DNA of 27,556 bases from positions 1-27,556 of the forward strand of contig JAZDJJ010000014.1 of the NCBI GenBank assembly GCA_043804035.1, given 5' to 3'. A program made the translations under genes and the position numbers. Position 1 is the stretch's first letter. Each line of letters opens with the position of its first letter. Positions 8,267 through 16,880 of the stretch are shown here, piece by piece. This DNA comes from JAZDJJ01 sp043804035. Its GTDB lineage: Bacteria > Bacteroidota > Bacteroidia > Palsa-948. The notes beneath the pieces were generated by a model. The model was not told where the DNA came from. It did no database searches and saw only the letters and a list, made by a program, of their open reading frames with translations.

Positions 8267-9721
8267 TTATTTTTTTCCAATGTTCATAGCTGTTAGCATA
8301 TTTCCATAAACAATATTAAGAGCAGTAAGATTTTCTGACATAGCCGCTATACCCTGTTTGAATTTCTTTGCATCTTCAGAAGATTCATTCAAACTTGCCA
8401 TTGTACGTTCAACTCCTTCATAGAGTTTATTGGTTTTGCCAATATGCTCTTTAGTTAACTGTAATTGTAATTCATAAGCAGAATTAAGCGATTCAATATT
8501 ATTGGTTGTTTTCTTAAGATTGTTGCCGTATGAAACTGCATCGTCTTTAGATGTATGTAATGATGATTCTAATGTAGAAAGAAGAGTTTGTATTCCTTCA
8601 TTTGCCTTTGAAGTAATTTTAATATTCTCGTTTACGCTATGGAGTTGTGATTCATAAGCAGAATTGAGTGATTCAATGTTATTGGTTGTTTTCTTAAGAT
8701 TGTCGCTATAAGAGACTGCATCGTCTTGAGTTGTATGTAATGATGATTCTAATGTAGAAAGGAGAGTTTGTATTCCTTCATTTGCTTTTGAAGTAATTTT
8801 AATATTCTCGTTTGCGCTATTGAGTTGTAATTCATAAGCAGAATTGAGCGATTCAATGTTATTGGTTGTTTTCTTAAGATTGTCGCTATACGAAACTGAA
8901 TCACGATGAGATGCCTGTAAAGATGATTCTAATTTAGAGAGAAGATTTTGTATTCCTTCGTTCGTCTTTGAAACAGATTTAATATTTTCATTTGAATTTT
9001 GAAGTTGTGATTCATAAGCGTTATTTAGCGAGCCAAGGTTTTTAGAAGCTTTTTGTAATTGTTCGGTATATGTTCCTGTTCCTTGCTGGGTAGAAATAGA
9101 AAGTTGTTCCAGCGATTGAGATGCTTTATTGTATGATTTAGAAAGTTCATCAGCAGAGCCGCTGATAAGATTAGCTGCTTTGTTAGATGACTTTTCTAAT
9201 TCCTGTACGCTGCCCTGAACCATTTGTCCGGCTTTATCGTATGCTTCTGTAAATCCGCTTACTTTTTGAGTTGCTGATTTCATGCTGTCAGATAGACCAT
9301 TAGCGGCAATACTTGTATCAGCAATGTTACCGAGTTTAATAGTACTGGCACTAAGATTTTGTAATCCCGAACTTAAACTGTTTATTAATTCAGGTCCTAT
9401 TTTGGCTTCCTCAAGCATATTATCCAATTGTTCAGTAACTGATTTTTTGTCTTTTTTCTTTTCCTCTTCTTCAGCCATGCCTGCTAATTCTGGATACACA
9501 AGCGACCAATCCAACTCCATATGTACCTGAGTTGGATCTATACCAAAGACAAAGAATACTAACACTTCTGTTCCCATGCCTGCTATCAACGCTATGTTTG
9601 CACCTGGCCAGTGCAAAATTTTAAACAATGCGCCGGCAATAACCACTGCTGCTCCCCAACTATAAATATAGTTCATTATAGTTTTGAATTTTTTTGTTTC
9701 TGCAAATTCATTAAATGTCAT
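8267..9721 (-). CDS. gldL: T9SS motor subunit GldL/PorL with expanded cytoplasmic repeats
   Basis: 484 residues, against roughly 215-310 for familiar GldL/PorL proteins. Two membrane helices (about 15-33 and 43-60) carry the family features: LFKILHWPGA between them and GTEVLVFF in the second, with Glu52 matching the conserved proton-pathway Glu (Glu49 in F. johnsoniae). The cytoplasmic part begins normally (IDPTQVHMELDWSLVYPELA, then a charged EEEEKKK stretch), then becomes a long heptad-like helix region. Residues 222-461 consist of four units of 60 residues (core NNIESLNSAYE, NENIK, NEGIQ.LLS.LESSL), the middle two nearly identical. Codon-level similarity shows recent duplication. It lies between gldK and gldM, as in known T9SS operons, so the identity is secure; the repeat extension is the unusual part. 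Confidence 0.93.
   Translation of the reverse strand: MTFNEFAETKKFKTIMNYIYSWGAAVVIAGALFKILHWPGANIALIAGMGTEVLVFFVFGIDPTQVHMELDWSLVYPELAGMAEEEEKKKDKKSVTEQLDNMLEEAKIGPELINSLSSGLQNLSASTIKLGNIADTSIAANGLSDSMKSATQKVSGFTEAYDKAGQMVQGSVQELEKSSNKAANLISGSADELSKSYNKASQSLEQLSISTQQGTGTYTEQLQKASKNLGSLNNAYESQLQNSNENIKSVSKTNEGIQNLLSKLESSLQASHRDSVSYSDNLKKTTNNIESLNSAYELQLNSANENIKITSKANEGIQTLLSTLESSLHTTQDDAVSYSDNLKKTTNNIESLNSAYESQLHSVNENIKITSKANEGIQTLLSTLESSLHTSKDDAVSYGNNLKKTTNNIESLNSAYELQLQLTKEHIGKTNKLYEGVERTMASLNESSEDAKKFKQGIAAMSENLTALNIVYGNMLTAMNIGKK
8339..9058 (-). repeat. Four tandem 180-bp repeats inside gldL
   Basis: In-frame units at about 9058-8879, 8878-8699, 8698-8519 and 8518-8339. Each encodes 60 residues. 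Units two and three are almost identical at base level; the first has diverged moderately and the second half of the fourth strongly. The period is a whole number of codons, so unit gain or loss would keep the frame. Confidence 0.9.
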
Positions 9722-9835
9722 AAAAAAATTGGTTTTAAAAGTTTATGTTTCGGTTTTTTATTACGGGTTTACAAATTCTTCTACAAATTACAAATCGCAA
9801 AAATAATAAATTTTACAAATCAACAAATTAATAAT

Positions 9836-11290
9836 TTATTTTACTCCCAATCTTGCTCCTTCTTGTGCTGAAGGGTCATCTCCTCTTGCTCTACCAAGAT
9901 AGGTTTGTACGCAACGAAATCCAACGTAACTTTTAGCCGTATCCTGATATTCATAAGTTCTGGTACTGGTTTGCAGATAAAAGCCCACATCTTTCCATGA
10001 ACCTCCGCGTATTACTTTGCGATTACGAATTGATTGAAACTCTTCATCTTTTGTCGGTTCATAAGTAAAATCCGGATTCAAATCATGTGCAAAATCGTAA
10101 GCGGCTTCTTCATAAGCATTGCTGGTCCATTCAGATGCATTACCTGCCATGTTAAAGAATCCCCATTCATTAGGAGAATAGGAGAAAATATGTACAGTGT
10201 GGAATCCGCCATCATCAATATAACTTCCGCGCATAGGTTTGAAATTACCAAGAAAACATCCACTGACATTCCTTATATATGGACCTCCCCAGGGATATGG
10301 ACTAAGATCCAATCCGCCACGTGCCGAATATTCCCATTCTGCTTCTGTAGGAAGACGGAAATCATTTACAATAGAATGTCCGATTGAAAAGAGATAACTA
10401 TTCATATATTGAGTTCTCCAAACACAAAAAGCTCTTGCTTGTTTCCAATTAACTCCCACCACCGGATAATCATCATAAGCCGGATGCCAAAAATAATTAT
10501 TGGTCATTGGTTCATTAAAAGAATAAGTAAAATCATGCACCCATGCAAGCGTATCGGGATAAACATTGATGATGTCTTTAATAATAAATACACTTCTGTC
10601 TTTTTTTGGAGGTTTGTTATCAATCATATAATATCCCAATCCTTCTTTGGTTGAATCATCGGCAGCATGTCCTGTTCCTCCAATGAACATTTTCCCATTT
10701 TCATCAGGAAAATAATTTTGGCGGAACCGATTGGTTTTCTTTGCGGCTTTTTTAATATCTATACGATAGTAAGTGAAATTAAATTTACGTGTATCAAATT
10801 CTTTTTTTCTATAAAATCTTTCTTTAACGGGCAAATAAAGTTCATTTAGTATATTACGAATTTCAACGTCATTATCGTCATAATGTAATTTTTCATTCCA
10901 GAGCAAATAGTGTCCGCCATCTTCATATTCTTCTCCGAACTGATCTATTTTATTAAACCAATGTTCTTCATCGGAAGTGCCAAGTAGTTCGCGTGCAATA
11001 GAGTCGCGCACCCAGTAAACAAACTGACGGTACTCATTATTAGAGAGTTCTGTCTGATCCATATAATATGCTTGCACAGAAACTATCCTTGCTTTTTGTG
11101 TAAAAGCGTAAGGAACATCCTGGTCGCTTTGCCCCATGTGAAAACTTCCTATTGGACAGTAAAGCATACCGTACGGATCGGGTTGGAACCAAGGTTCTCG
11201 CCCTTGTACTCCAATAAGTTCCCCTCTGTCGCCTTCACTACAGGCACTGGCAATCAATGCCATCAGTCCAAAGAAAAATATATTTTTCAT
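9836..11290 (-). CDS. gldK: T9SS ring lipoprotein GldK/PorK
   Basis: 484 residues. The signal peptide ends in a lipobox (LIASAC, Cys17), so the protein is a lipoprotein. From about residue 40 it has the formylglycine-generating-enzyme/sulfatase-modifying fold used by GldK: MLYCPIGSFHMGQSDQD, YYMDQTELSNNEYRQF, DFRLPTEAEWEYSARGG (about 310-326), and near the end VIRGGSWKD and SYVGFRCVQT. In known systems GldK forms, with GldN, a large ring under the outer membrane that contacts GldM. The family is structural and is not expected to modify sulfatases. It sits between porP (68 bp upstream, with a stem-loop in the gap) and gldL (114 bp downstream), the order seen in the porPKLMN operon of Porphyromonas. 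Confidence 0.95.
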   Translation of the reverse strand: MKNIFFFGLMALIASACSEGDRGELIGVQGREPWFQPDPYGMLYCPIGSFHMGQSDQDVPYAFTQKARIVSVQAYYMDQTELSNNEYRQFVYWVRDSIARELLGTSDEEHWFNKIDQFGEEYEDGGHYLLWNEKLHYDDNDVEIRNILNELYLPVKERFYRKKEFDTRKFNFTYYRIDIKKAAKKTNRFRQNYFPDENGKMFIGGTGHAADDSTKEGLGYYMIDNKPPKKDRSVFIIKDIINVYPDTLAWVHDFTYSFNEPMTNNYFWHPAYDDYPVVGVNWKQARAFCVWRTQYMNSYLFSIGHSIVNDFRLPTEAEWEYSARGGLDLSPYPWGGPYIRNVSGCFLGNFKPMRGSYIDDGGFHTVHIFSYSPNEWGFFNMAGNASEWTSNAYEEAAYDFAHDLNPDFTYEPTKDEEFQSIRNRKVIRGGSWKDVGFYLQTSTRTYEYQDTAKSYVGFRCVQTYLGRARGDDPSAQEGARLGVK

Positions 11291-11304
11291 AGTTTTATTT
11301 TTTT

Positions 11305-11341
11305 ATTTCACCTTTCCAATAATAAACGGAAAGGCTGAAAT
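11305..11341. promoter_or_regulatory. Strong stem-loop between porP and gldK
   Basis: CCTTTCC (11311-11317) pairs with GGAAAGG (11328-11334), and the stem extends with ATTTCA (11305-11310) and TGAAAT (11336-11341) past one bulged C, giving 13 base pairs around a 10-base loop. In the porP-gldK transcript it lies just before the gldK start and is not followed by a T-run on that strand, so RNA processing, stability or partial attenuation fits better than full termination. Confidence 0.6.
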
Positions 11342-11358
11342 ATTATTGCACTTGATTC

Positions 11359-12297
11359 TTATCTCAAAAATCTCGGGTTAATATGACTTTGTATTTTGGA
11401 TTTCGGTATAATTTTCATACAATAATTTACTAATATTTCATGAGTGTTGCTATGATGCGTCTTTAAATCAGATGTTCCTATATCATACGAATAACCAATT
11501 TTTAATGTAGATTTTTGATTAGGATTATGGACAAAACCTACCATAGGAACTATTGCATCTTTCAATCTATAAGATGCTCCAAGCCATATCATGTTATTCC
11601 ACAGCAGATTGCAATTTATATCAAATGTTGTTATAGCTGCATCGCTTTTCACATGCGCAGAAGGACGAAGAGTGAAAGTGCTGCTCAGGAAAAAATCATA
11701 TCCTGCAATTACATAATAATGTCTTGCTGTTTTATAGTCAAAATCTTCTGCCTTTAATCCGTTTGCTCCTCCGGGCAAGTGCGAAAAAGAAAGTCCTACA
11801 AATAATTGATTAGTACGATAATATGCTCCAAAGCCAACATCATAAGTTAATTTACTTACTTTATCATCCGGAATACGTGGATCAATAGGAGTTTGTGGTG
11901 GAATCCATTTATCTGCTACGGATGCCTGAAAAATTCCTGCATCTATTCCAATGCCAAGTAATCCGGTTTGTCCGATGATTTTATGGTACGAATAGGCACC
12001 ACGTGCTAATATAAAATTATAATTCCCTAATTTATCATTCATAATTATAAGACCTACTCCACCGTAAATTATCGGAACAGGCATATCAGCACTTAAAAAA
12101 AATGTTTTTGGTGCTCCGGGAAATCCCACCCATTGAGTACGGTAAGCAGTAGTTGCACATATAGCACCACTTGTTCCGGCATAGCCAGGATTAATCGGGA
12201 GTTTGATAAACATATTTTGACTAAACTGTGGATCTTGCTGAGCATAACAACAGATTGTGAGGATTGCAAAGATGATTACACTAATTATTTTTCTCAT
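11359..12297 (-). CDS. porP: PorP/SprF family T9SS outer-membrane protein
   Basis: 312 residues from the ATG at 12297, which gives a clean signal peptide (MRKIISVIIFAILTICCYAQ); an ATG at 12312 would add five residues with no clear benefit. The mature start QQDPQFSQNMFIKLPINPGYAGTSG is the signature of the PorP/SprF family, followed by alternating strands of an outer-membrane barrel (QWVGFPGAPKTFFLSADMP, GIGIDAGIFQ, LFVGLSFSHLPGG). Family members are T9SS outer-membrane components; SprF is needed for secretion of the adhesin SprB. Genomes often carry many paralogues, but the position directly upstream of gldKLM matches the porP of the porPKLMN operon and supports the core component rather than an SprF-type accessory. 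Confidence 0.9.
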   Translation of the reverse strand: MRKIISVIIFAILTICCYAQQDPQFSQNMFIKLPINPGYAGTSGAICATTAYRTQWVGFPGAPKTFFLSADMPVPIIYGGVGLIIMNDKLGNYNFILARGAYSYHKIIGQTGLLGIGIDAGIFQASVADKWIPPQTPIDPRIPDDKVSKLTYDVGFGAYYRTNQLFVGLSFSHLPGGANGLKAEDFDYKTARHYYVIAGYDFFLSSTFTLRPSAHVKSDAAITTFDINCNLLWNNMIWLGASYRLKDAIVPMVGFVHNPNQKSTLKIGYSYDIGTSDLKTHHSNTHEILVNYCMKIIPKSKIQSHINPRFLR

Positions 12298-12595
12298 AGA
12301 AGAATAGAACATTATTTACAATTGTTTTTTTGTTGATACTTTTTTTAAGTAAGTGTAATTAACTGTATTAAAATAAATCAGAGTACGAAAATACATATAT
12401 TATTGTTACCAACAATGATATTTTTAAAATATTTTTTTTATCATTGATTTTTAATCAATTTTGATGGGTCTTTGTTGCTTTATTTGCATAAAAACTTTCC
12501 GGATCATTCCGGAGAGATGATTCTAAAAACAAGAAGCACAAAAACATAATGAGCCATCTTGTTAAAGCAAAATGGCTCATTGAAAAAATATAAAA
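12298..12595. other. Leader region of porP with several stem-loops
   Basis: 298 bp without a gene. It contains the hairpin ATTGTT-ACC-AACAAT (12402-12416), the hairpin ATTGATT-TTT-AATCAAT (12443-12459), CCGGA-TCAT-TCCGG (12499-12512), and the terminator hairpin at 12548-12581. I saw no convincing -33/-7 promoter pair for porP, but transcription of the T9SS cluster probably starts in this stretch since it follows a terminator. Confidence 0.5.
12548..12581 (-). terminator. Terminator hairpin after the T9SS cargo gene
   Basis: AATGAGCCAT (12548-12557) pairs perfectly with ATGGCTCATT (12572-12581), and TTG/CAA inside the loop can add three pairs. It begins 14 bases after the cargo gene stop; on the minus strand it is followed by ATGTTTTTG, a moderately T-rich tail. 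It separates the cargo gene from the porP-gldKLM unit. Confidence 0.7.
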
Positions 12596-13690
12596 CTACT
12601 TTATTACTGTCATTTTTCTGGTAAGCAACTGTTCATTGGCTTTCAGCGAATAAAAATACATTCCGCTTGAAAGTTCGGAAGTATTTATTTTAACAAGATG
12701 ATTGCCTGCTTGTTGCATTCCTTGGTTCATAGACATAAGTTCTTTACCTGTAATATCGTAAACAGAAATTATCACCTCTGAAAAGTTTGTTATTTCATAA
12801 CTAATCATAGTCATGTCTTTTGCAGGATTAGGTGTGTTTGTAAGTGAAAGAACATTTATGTTTTGTTCATTAATACCAGTTCCAAAACTAACCACGGGAT
12901 AAATGGCAAGCGCCACATCTTTTTGCCAGGAATCCTCTGTTCCATCATCATTAAAAGAAATCCAAGAATTATTTTTCAATTGCGAAAAGACATGCGTTTT
13001 TGCATCAAGAAAATCGCCGGTTAAACCGGGAGCATCTTGGGCAACATTATCAAAAGAAGAAATCAATCCTGCTGAATCACCAGAAGCATAAGTAAATGTA
13101 ACACCTGCCCAAAAAATTTGATTAGATGGAATTGGTACAGTCGTAGTTAAATATTTATATACATTATATTTTCCTCTAATTGCATCAGAAGGACCAATGG
13201 AATATCTCACAGCAGAAGAAGTATCTATTTCCGCAACAGTAAATACTGTTCCTGTCCCCAGTACTGTTCCGGGAACTCCATTATTGTCTTCCCAAATAGT
13301 GGGAGTGAATGCTGCTGTTCCTGCACTTTGGATTTTTGCCCCAAACCAAAAGAGCAAACTGTTAATGTTTCCACCTGATGTAACACCATATTTAGAATCA
13401 AATTTTTGACATACTGCCTTATCTTCATAGTTATTTTGTCCTGCCATAAAACCTTTAGTTGATTTATAAAGCACAGTAGTATCAGCGAGAACAGCTTGAG
13501 GTGCAATAAGTTTCCAGTGATTAGTCAGTGTATCATACGCCCTGGTTTTTTGTTGAGCAGACAATTGATTTTTTGATACTGTCTGCAATGTTGAAAACTT
13601 TATTGTTTCAACTTTTGTCATTCTTTGCTGAGCAAAACTATTGCTCGCAAAAGCAAGACCTGCTGCGAAAAGTAAGTAAATTTTTTTCAT
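12596..13690 (-). CDS. T9SS cargo protein with type A sorting domain
   Basis: 364 residues. A Sec signal peptide (MKKIYLLFAAGLAFASNSFA) is followed by an extracellular part of about 260 residues, with beta-sandwich-like segments but no catalytic motif I recognise. Residues about 283-364 form a T9SS type A C-terminal sorting domain: TNTPNPAKDMTMISYEI, VIISVYDITGKEL, and SSGMYFYSLKANEQLLTRKM ending in VIK. Such domains direct passage through the T9SS outer-membrane pore and are usually removed afterwards. The gene lies between gcvP and porP, with its own candidate promoter and terminator. The protein is thus probably a client of the machine encoded next to it. Molecular function unknown. Confidence 0.88.
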   Translation of the reverse strand: MKKIYLLFAAGLAFASNSFAQQRMTKVETIKFSTLQTVSKNQLSAQQKTRAYDTLTNHWKLIAPQAVLADTTVLYKSTKGFMAGQNNYEDKAVCQKFDSKYGVTSGGNINSLLFWFGAKIQSAGTAAFTPTIWEDNNGVPGTVLGTGTVFTVAEIDTSSAVRYSIGPSDAIRGKYNVYKYLTTTVPIPSNQIFWAGVTFTYASGDSAGLISSFDNVAQDAPGLTGDFLDAKTHVFSQLKNNSWISFNDDGTEDSWQKDVALAIYPVVSFGTGINEQNINVLSLTNTPNPAKDMTMISYEITNFSEVIISVYDITGKELMSMNQGMQQAGNHLVKINTSELSSGMYFYSLKANEQLLTRKMTVIK

Positions 13691-13732
13691 GTTTTTTTGT
13701 TTTAGTTTATAATTAAATTATGAAATGAATTA

Positions 13733-13762
13733 CAAATGTAAACAATTATTTTAATAAGCAAA
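13733..13762 (-). promoter_or_regulatory. Bacteroidota-type promoter of the T9SS cargo gene
   Basis: On the minus strand, TTTG (13762-13759) and TACATTTG (13740-13733) are separated by 18 bases, matching the phylum's -33 TTTG / -7 TAnnTTTG promoter. The -7 element lies about 42 bases before the ATG. This is the best-matching promoter pair noticed in the window, although single elements occur often by chance in such AT-rich DNA. Confidence 0.6.
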
Positions 13763-13768
13763 TTTTGT

Positions 13769-16702
13769 TTAGACAAGAGCATTTACATAATTTTTAATTT
13801 CCGGACAAGCACAAATCAAATTTCTGTCGCCATAAGCATTATCTACTCTGCCAACTGGTACCCAAAATTTATTTTCTTTTATCCACTTCAAAGGATATGC
13901 CGCCTTCTCCCGTGAATAAGAATGGTTCCAGTTGCCGACTATTAAACTTTTGGCAGTATGTGGAGCATTTAATAAAACATTATTTGCGATATCTGTTTTA
14001 CCAGAAATTATTTCATCTATCTCAGTGTGAATAGAAATTAATGCTTCACAGAACTTATTAAGTTCTTCCATAGATTCGCTTTCTGTCGGTTCAATCATCA
14101 ATGAATCATGAACGGGAAACGAAACAGTAGGTGCATGAAAGCCGTAATCCATTAATCGTTTTGCAATGTCTTCCACTAAAACACCGTTCTTTTGTTTAAA
14201 CTCTTTGCAATCTAAAATCATTTCATGAGCAACTCTTCCATTTTTTCCTACATATAATATATTGTAATGATCAATCAGCATTTCTTTTAAATAATTTGCA
14301 TTGAGGATGGCATACTTTGTTGCATCAGTTAGTCCTTTACTGCCGAGCATCTTTATATAACTGTATGAAATCAAAAGGATGAGTGCGCTGCCAAAGTGAG
14401 ATGAAGAAACAGCAGAAGCAGGTTTATCATTTATTGTTCGTAGTTCATAATTTTGCAAATCATTCATGCTTCGCTGTGTTATATGCATTGGAAGAAATGG
14501 TGCAAGATGTTTTGCTACACAAATAGGACCCATGCCAGGACCTCCACCTCCATGAGGGATGGCAAATGTTTTGTGAAGATTGAGATGACAAACATCTGCA
14601 CCGATAATTGACGGATTTGTTAATCCCACTTGTGCATTCATATTTGCTCCATCCATATAAACTTGTCCGCCATTTTCATGAATAATGTGGGTGATTTCTA
14701 TAATTTGTTCTTCAAATACTCCGTGAGTGGAAGGATAAGTAATCATCAAACAAGAAAGATTTTCTTTATGCTTCTCAGCTTTTTCTTTTATATCATTTAC
14801 ATCTATGTTTCCTTTTTCATCGCAGTTCACGATAACTATTTTCATTCCTGCCATAGCAGCACTTGCAGGATTTGTACCATGAGCAGAAGAAGGAATCAAC
14901 ACTATATTCCGATGAACATCTCCTTTGTTACGATGGTATGATTGAATTACAAGCAGTCCTGAATATTCTCCCTGTGCTCCGCTGTTTGGCTGAAATGATA
15001 CAGCAGAAAATCCGGTAATCTCGCAAAGAAATTTTTCAAGTTCACTAATAACTATTCTATATCCTTCTGCTTGTTCCATTGGTACGAACGGGTGAATGTT
15101 TGCAAACTCAGGCCAAGTGATGGGAAAAAGTTCGGATGCTGCAGTTAGTTTCATTGTGCAGGAGCCAAGCGAAATCATGGAGTGAGTAAGCGAGAGATCT
15201 TTATTTTCCAATCGTTTGATGTATCGCATCATATTGGTTTCGGAATGGAAAGAATTGAAGATGGAATGGGTGAGGAAAGGAGAAGTGCGTTTCATTCCTG
15301 ATGCTTCAAGTTTTAAGTTTACTTTGTAAGGAATATTTTTTTGAGAATGATTTATTCCATTAAAAGATTTATTGGAAATTGCTTCGGCAAAAACTTTCAC
15401 AATATCTTCAACATCTTTTATGGTGGTAGTTTCGTCAAGTGAAATGAATATTTTGTTTTCGGCATAGCGAAAATTTATTTCTTTGCTTTCTGAAATCTTT
15501 TTCATCTGTTGAACTGAAATCTTTTCAGGAAGATGAATAGCAAGTGTGTCAAAGAAAAATTCGTTTTCATTTTTCAATCCAAGTTTTGATAATTCTTCTT
15601 CCAGCAGACAAGCATTGTGGTGAATATTTTCTGCAATAACTTTGATACCTTTCGGTCCATGATACACAGCATACATTCCTGCCATGATAGCAAGTAATGC
15701 TTGTGCAGTACAAATATTAGAAGTTGCTTTCTCTCTACGAATATGCTGCTCGCGTGTTTGCAATGACATGCGAAGTGCAGGGTCTCCATTTGAATCAACA
15801 GAAACACCAATAATTCTGCCGGGCATTACGCGTTTGAAATTTTCTTTAGAAGCAAAGAATGCAGCGTGAGGTCCTCCATATCCCATTGGAACTCCGAACC
15901 GTTGAGTGCTTCCAAGAGTTACATCGGCGCCCCATTCGCCAGGCGGAGAAAGTAAAGTCAAACTCAGTAAATCGGCAGCAACTGCAACAAAAATATTTTT
16001 CGTATGAGCATTGTTGATAAAATCTCTGTAATCATTTACAGCACCATTCACATCGGGGTATTGAATAAGGGAACCAAAAAGTTTATTACCGCAGGCATAC
16101 ATATTAGAAGTATGTCCTATAGCAATTTCAATTCCCAGAGGAACTGCTCTTGTTTTTAGCACATCAATTGTTTGCGGAAAACATTTATCGGAAACAAAAA
16201 AAATGTTTGCATTGTTTTTTATTTTTTCACGTGAGCGGGAATTGTAAAACATAATCATGGCTTCGGCAGCGGCAGTGGCTTCATCAAGCAAAGATGCGTT
16301 GGCAATTTGCATCCCCGTTAAATCAATCACCATCGTTTGAAAATTCAGCAGTGCCTCTAATCGTCCCTGAGAAATTTCTGCCTGATAAGGAGTGTAAGAT
16401 GTGTACCATCCGGGATTTTCAAGGATGTTTCGTTGAATTACAGGCGGAACAATACAATTGTAATAGCCCAATCCGATATAAGTACGAAACAATTTATTTT
16501 TTGATGCTATGTTTTTAATTTCTTTTAAGTATTCATATTCGCTTTGCTGTTCCGGTAAGTTGAGCGGCTTTGATAACCGAATGTTTGAAGGGATGGTTTG
16601 TTCTATAAGTTCATCGAGCGAAAGAACTCCTATTTTATGAAGCATGCTTTGTAATTCTTTTTCGCTCGGACCGATGTGACGTGAAGAAAAGGGAATTGAC
16701 AT
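13769..16702 (-). CDS. gcvP: Glycine dehydrogenase (decarboxylating), P-protein
   Basis: 977 residues, the full length of the single-chain P-protein. It decarboxylates glycine with pyridoxal phosphate and passes the aminomethyl group to the lipoyl H-protein in the cytoplasmic glycine cleavage system. The start FSSRHIGPSEKELQSML is the standard N-terminus; NLHKTFAIPHGGGGPG holds the cofactor lysine at 711. Other family blocks are YTPYQAEISQGRLEALLNFQ, FGVPMGYGGPHAAFFA, SMISLGSCTMKL and QPNSGAQGEYSGL. Both halves of the fused two-domain protein are intact. The genes for GcvH and GcvT are not in the window. It is divergent from porX over a 178-bp gap and is followed at 78 bp by the cargo gene. 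No sign of damage. Confidence 0.97.
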   Translation of the reverse strand: MSIPFSSRHIGPSEKELQSMLHKIGVLSLDELIEQTIPSNIRLSKPLNLPEQQSEYEYLKEIKNIASKNKLFRTYIGLGYYNCIVPPVIQRNILENPGWYTSYTPYQAEISQGRLEALLNFQTMVIDLTGMQIANASLLDEATAAAEAMIMFYNSRSREKIKNNANIFFVSDKCFPQTIDVLKTRAVPLGIEIAIGHTSNMYACGNKLFGSLIQYPDVNGAVNDYRDFINNAHTKNIFVAVAADLLSLTLLSPPGEWGADVTLGSTQRFGVPMGYGGPHAAFFASKENFKRVMPGRIIGVSVDSNGDPALRMSLQTREQHIRREKATSNICTAQALLAIMAGMYAVYHGPKGIKVIAENIHHNACLLEEELSKLGLKNENEFFFDTLAIHLPEKISVQQMKKISESKEINFRYAENKIFISLDETTTIKDVEDIVKVFAEAISNKSFNGINHSQKNIPYKVNLKLEASGMKRTSPFLTHSIFNSFHSETNMMRYIKRLENKDLSLTHSMISLGSCTMKLTAASELFPITWPEFANIHPFVPMEQAEGYRIVISELEKFLCEITGFSAVSFQPNSGAQGEYSGLLVIQSYHRNKGDVHRNIVLIPSSAHGTNPASAAMAGMKIVIVNCDEKGNIDVNDIKEKAEKHKENLSCLMITYPSTHGVFEEQIIEITHIIHENGGQVYMDGANMNAQVGLTNPSIIGADVCHLNLHKTFAIPHGGGGPGMGPICVAKHLAPFLPMHITQRSMNDLQNYELRTINDKPASAVSSSHFGSALILLISYSYIKMLGSKGLTDATKYAILNANYLKEMLIDHYNILYVGKNGRVAHEMILDCKEFKQKNGVLVEDIAKRLMDYGFHAPTVSFPVHDSLMIEPTESESMEELNKFCEALISIHTEIDEIISGKTDIANNVLLNAPHTAKSLIVGNWNHSYSREKAAYPLKWIKENKFWVPVGRVDNAYGDRNLICACPEIKNYVNALV

Positions 16703-16727
16703 TTTGTTTGGTGTTTAAAATAAAAAA

Positions 16728-16735
16728 CAAAGATA
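16728..16735 (-). promoter_or_regulatory. Candidate -7 element of gcvP
   Basis: The minus strand reads TATCTTTG, matching TAnnTTTG, 26 bases before the gcvP ATG. No clear TTTG is found at -33. A 9-bp inverted repeat lies directly upstream (16748-16771). Confidence 0.4.
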
Positions 16736-16747
16736 TTAGATATTTTA

Positions 16748-16771
16748 TTTTATCACGTTGTTGTGATAAAA
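16748..16771. promoter_or_regulatory. 9-bp inverted repeat upstream of gcvP
   Basis: TTTTATCAC (16748-16756) and GTGATAAAA (16763-16771) are perfect inverted arms around GTTGTT. It sits just upstream of the candidate gcvP -7 element, where an operator would lie. The regulator is unknown. Confidence 0.45.
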
Positions 16772-16839
16772 GTTTGAAGTGCCAAACTAAACTTTCGAAA
16801 TATACGAAAAGTCAGAAGTTCTGAGTTTAACACAATTCA

Positions 16840-16860
16840 TACATTTGTAACAAATTTGTT
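16840..16860 (+). promoter_or_regulatory. Candidate porX -7 element with adjacent 12-bp palindrome
   Basis: TACATTTG (16840-16847) fits TAnnTTTG, 33 bases before the porX ATG. The perfect palindrome AACAAATTTGTT (16849-16860) follows at once, covering the likely transcription start. No good -33 TTTG is seen. The palindrome could be an operator, though AT-rich palindromes arise readily. Confidence 0.45.
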
Positions 16861-16880
16861 TTTTTTGTTTAAAATATATT

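Noticed and set aside
9722..9835. TTACAAAT-like repeats between gldK and gldL
   Set aside because: Irregular spacing and AT-rich composition make them hard to tell from chance; no consistent unit.
10034..10387. 117-codon plus-strand frame inside gldK
   Set aside because: Lies fully within the well-supported gldK gene, has no family resemblance and no promoter or leader.
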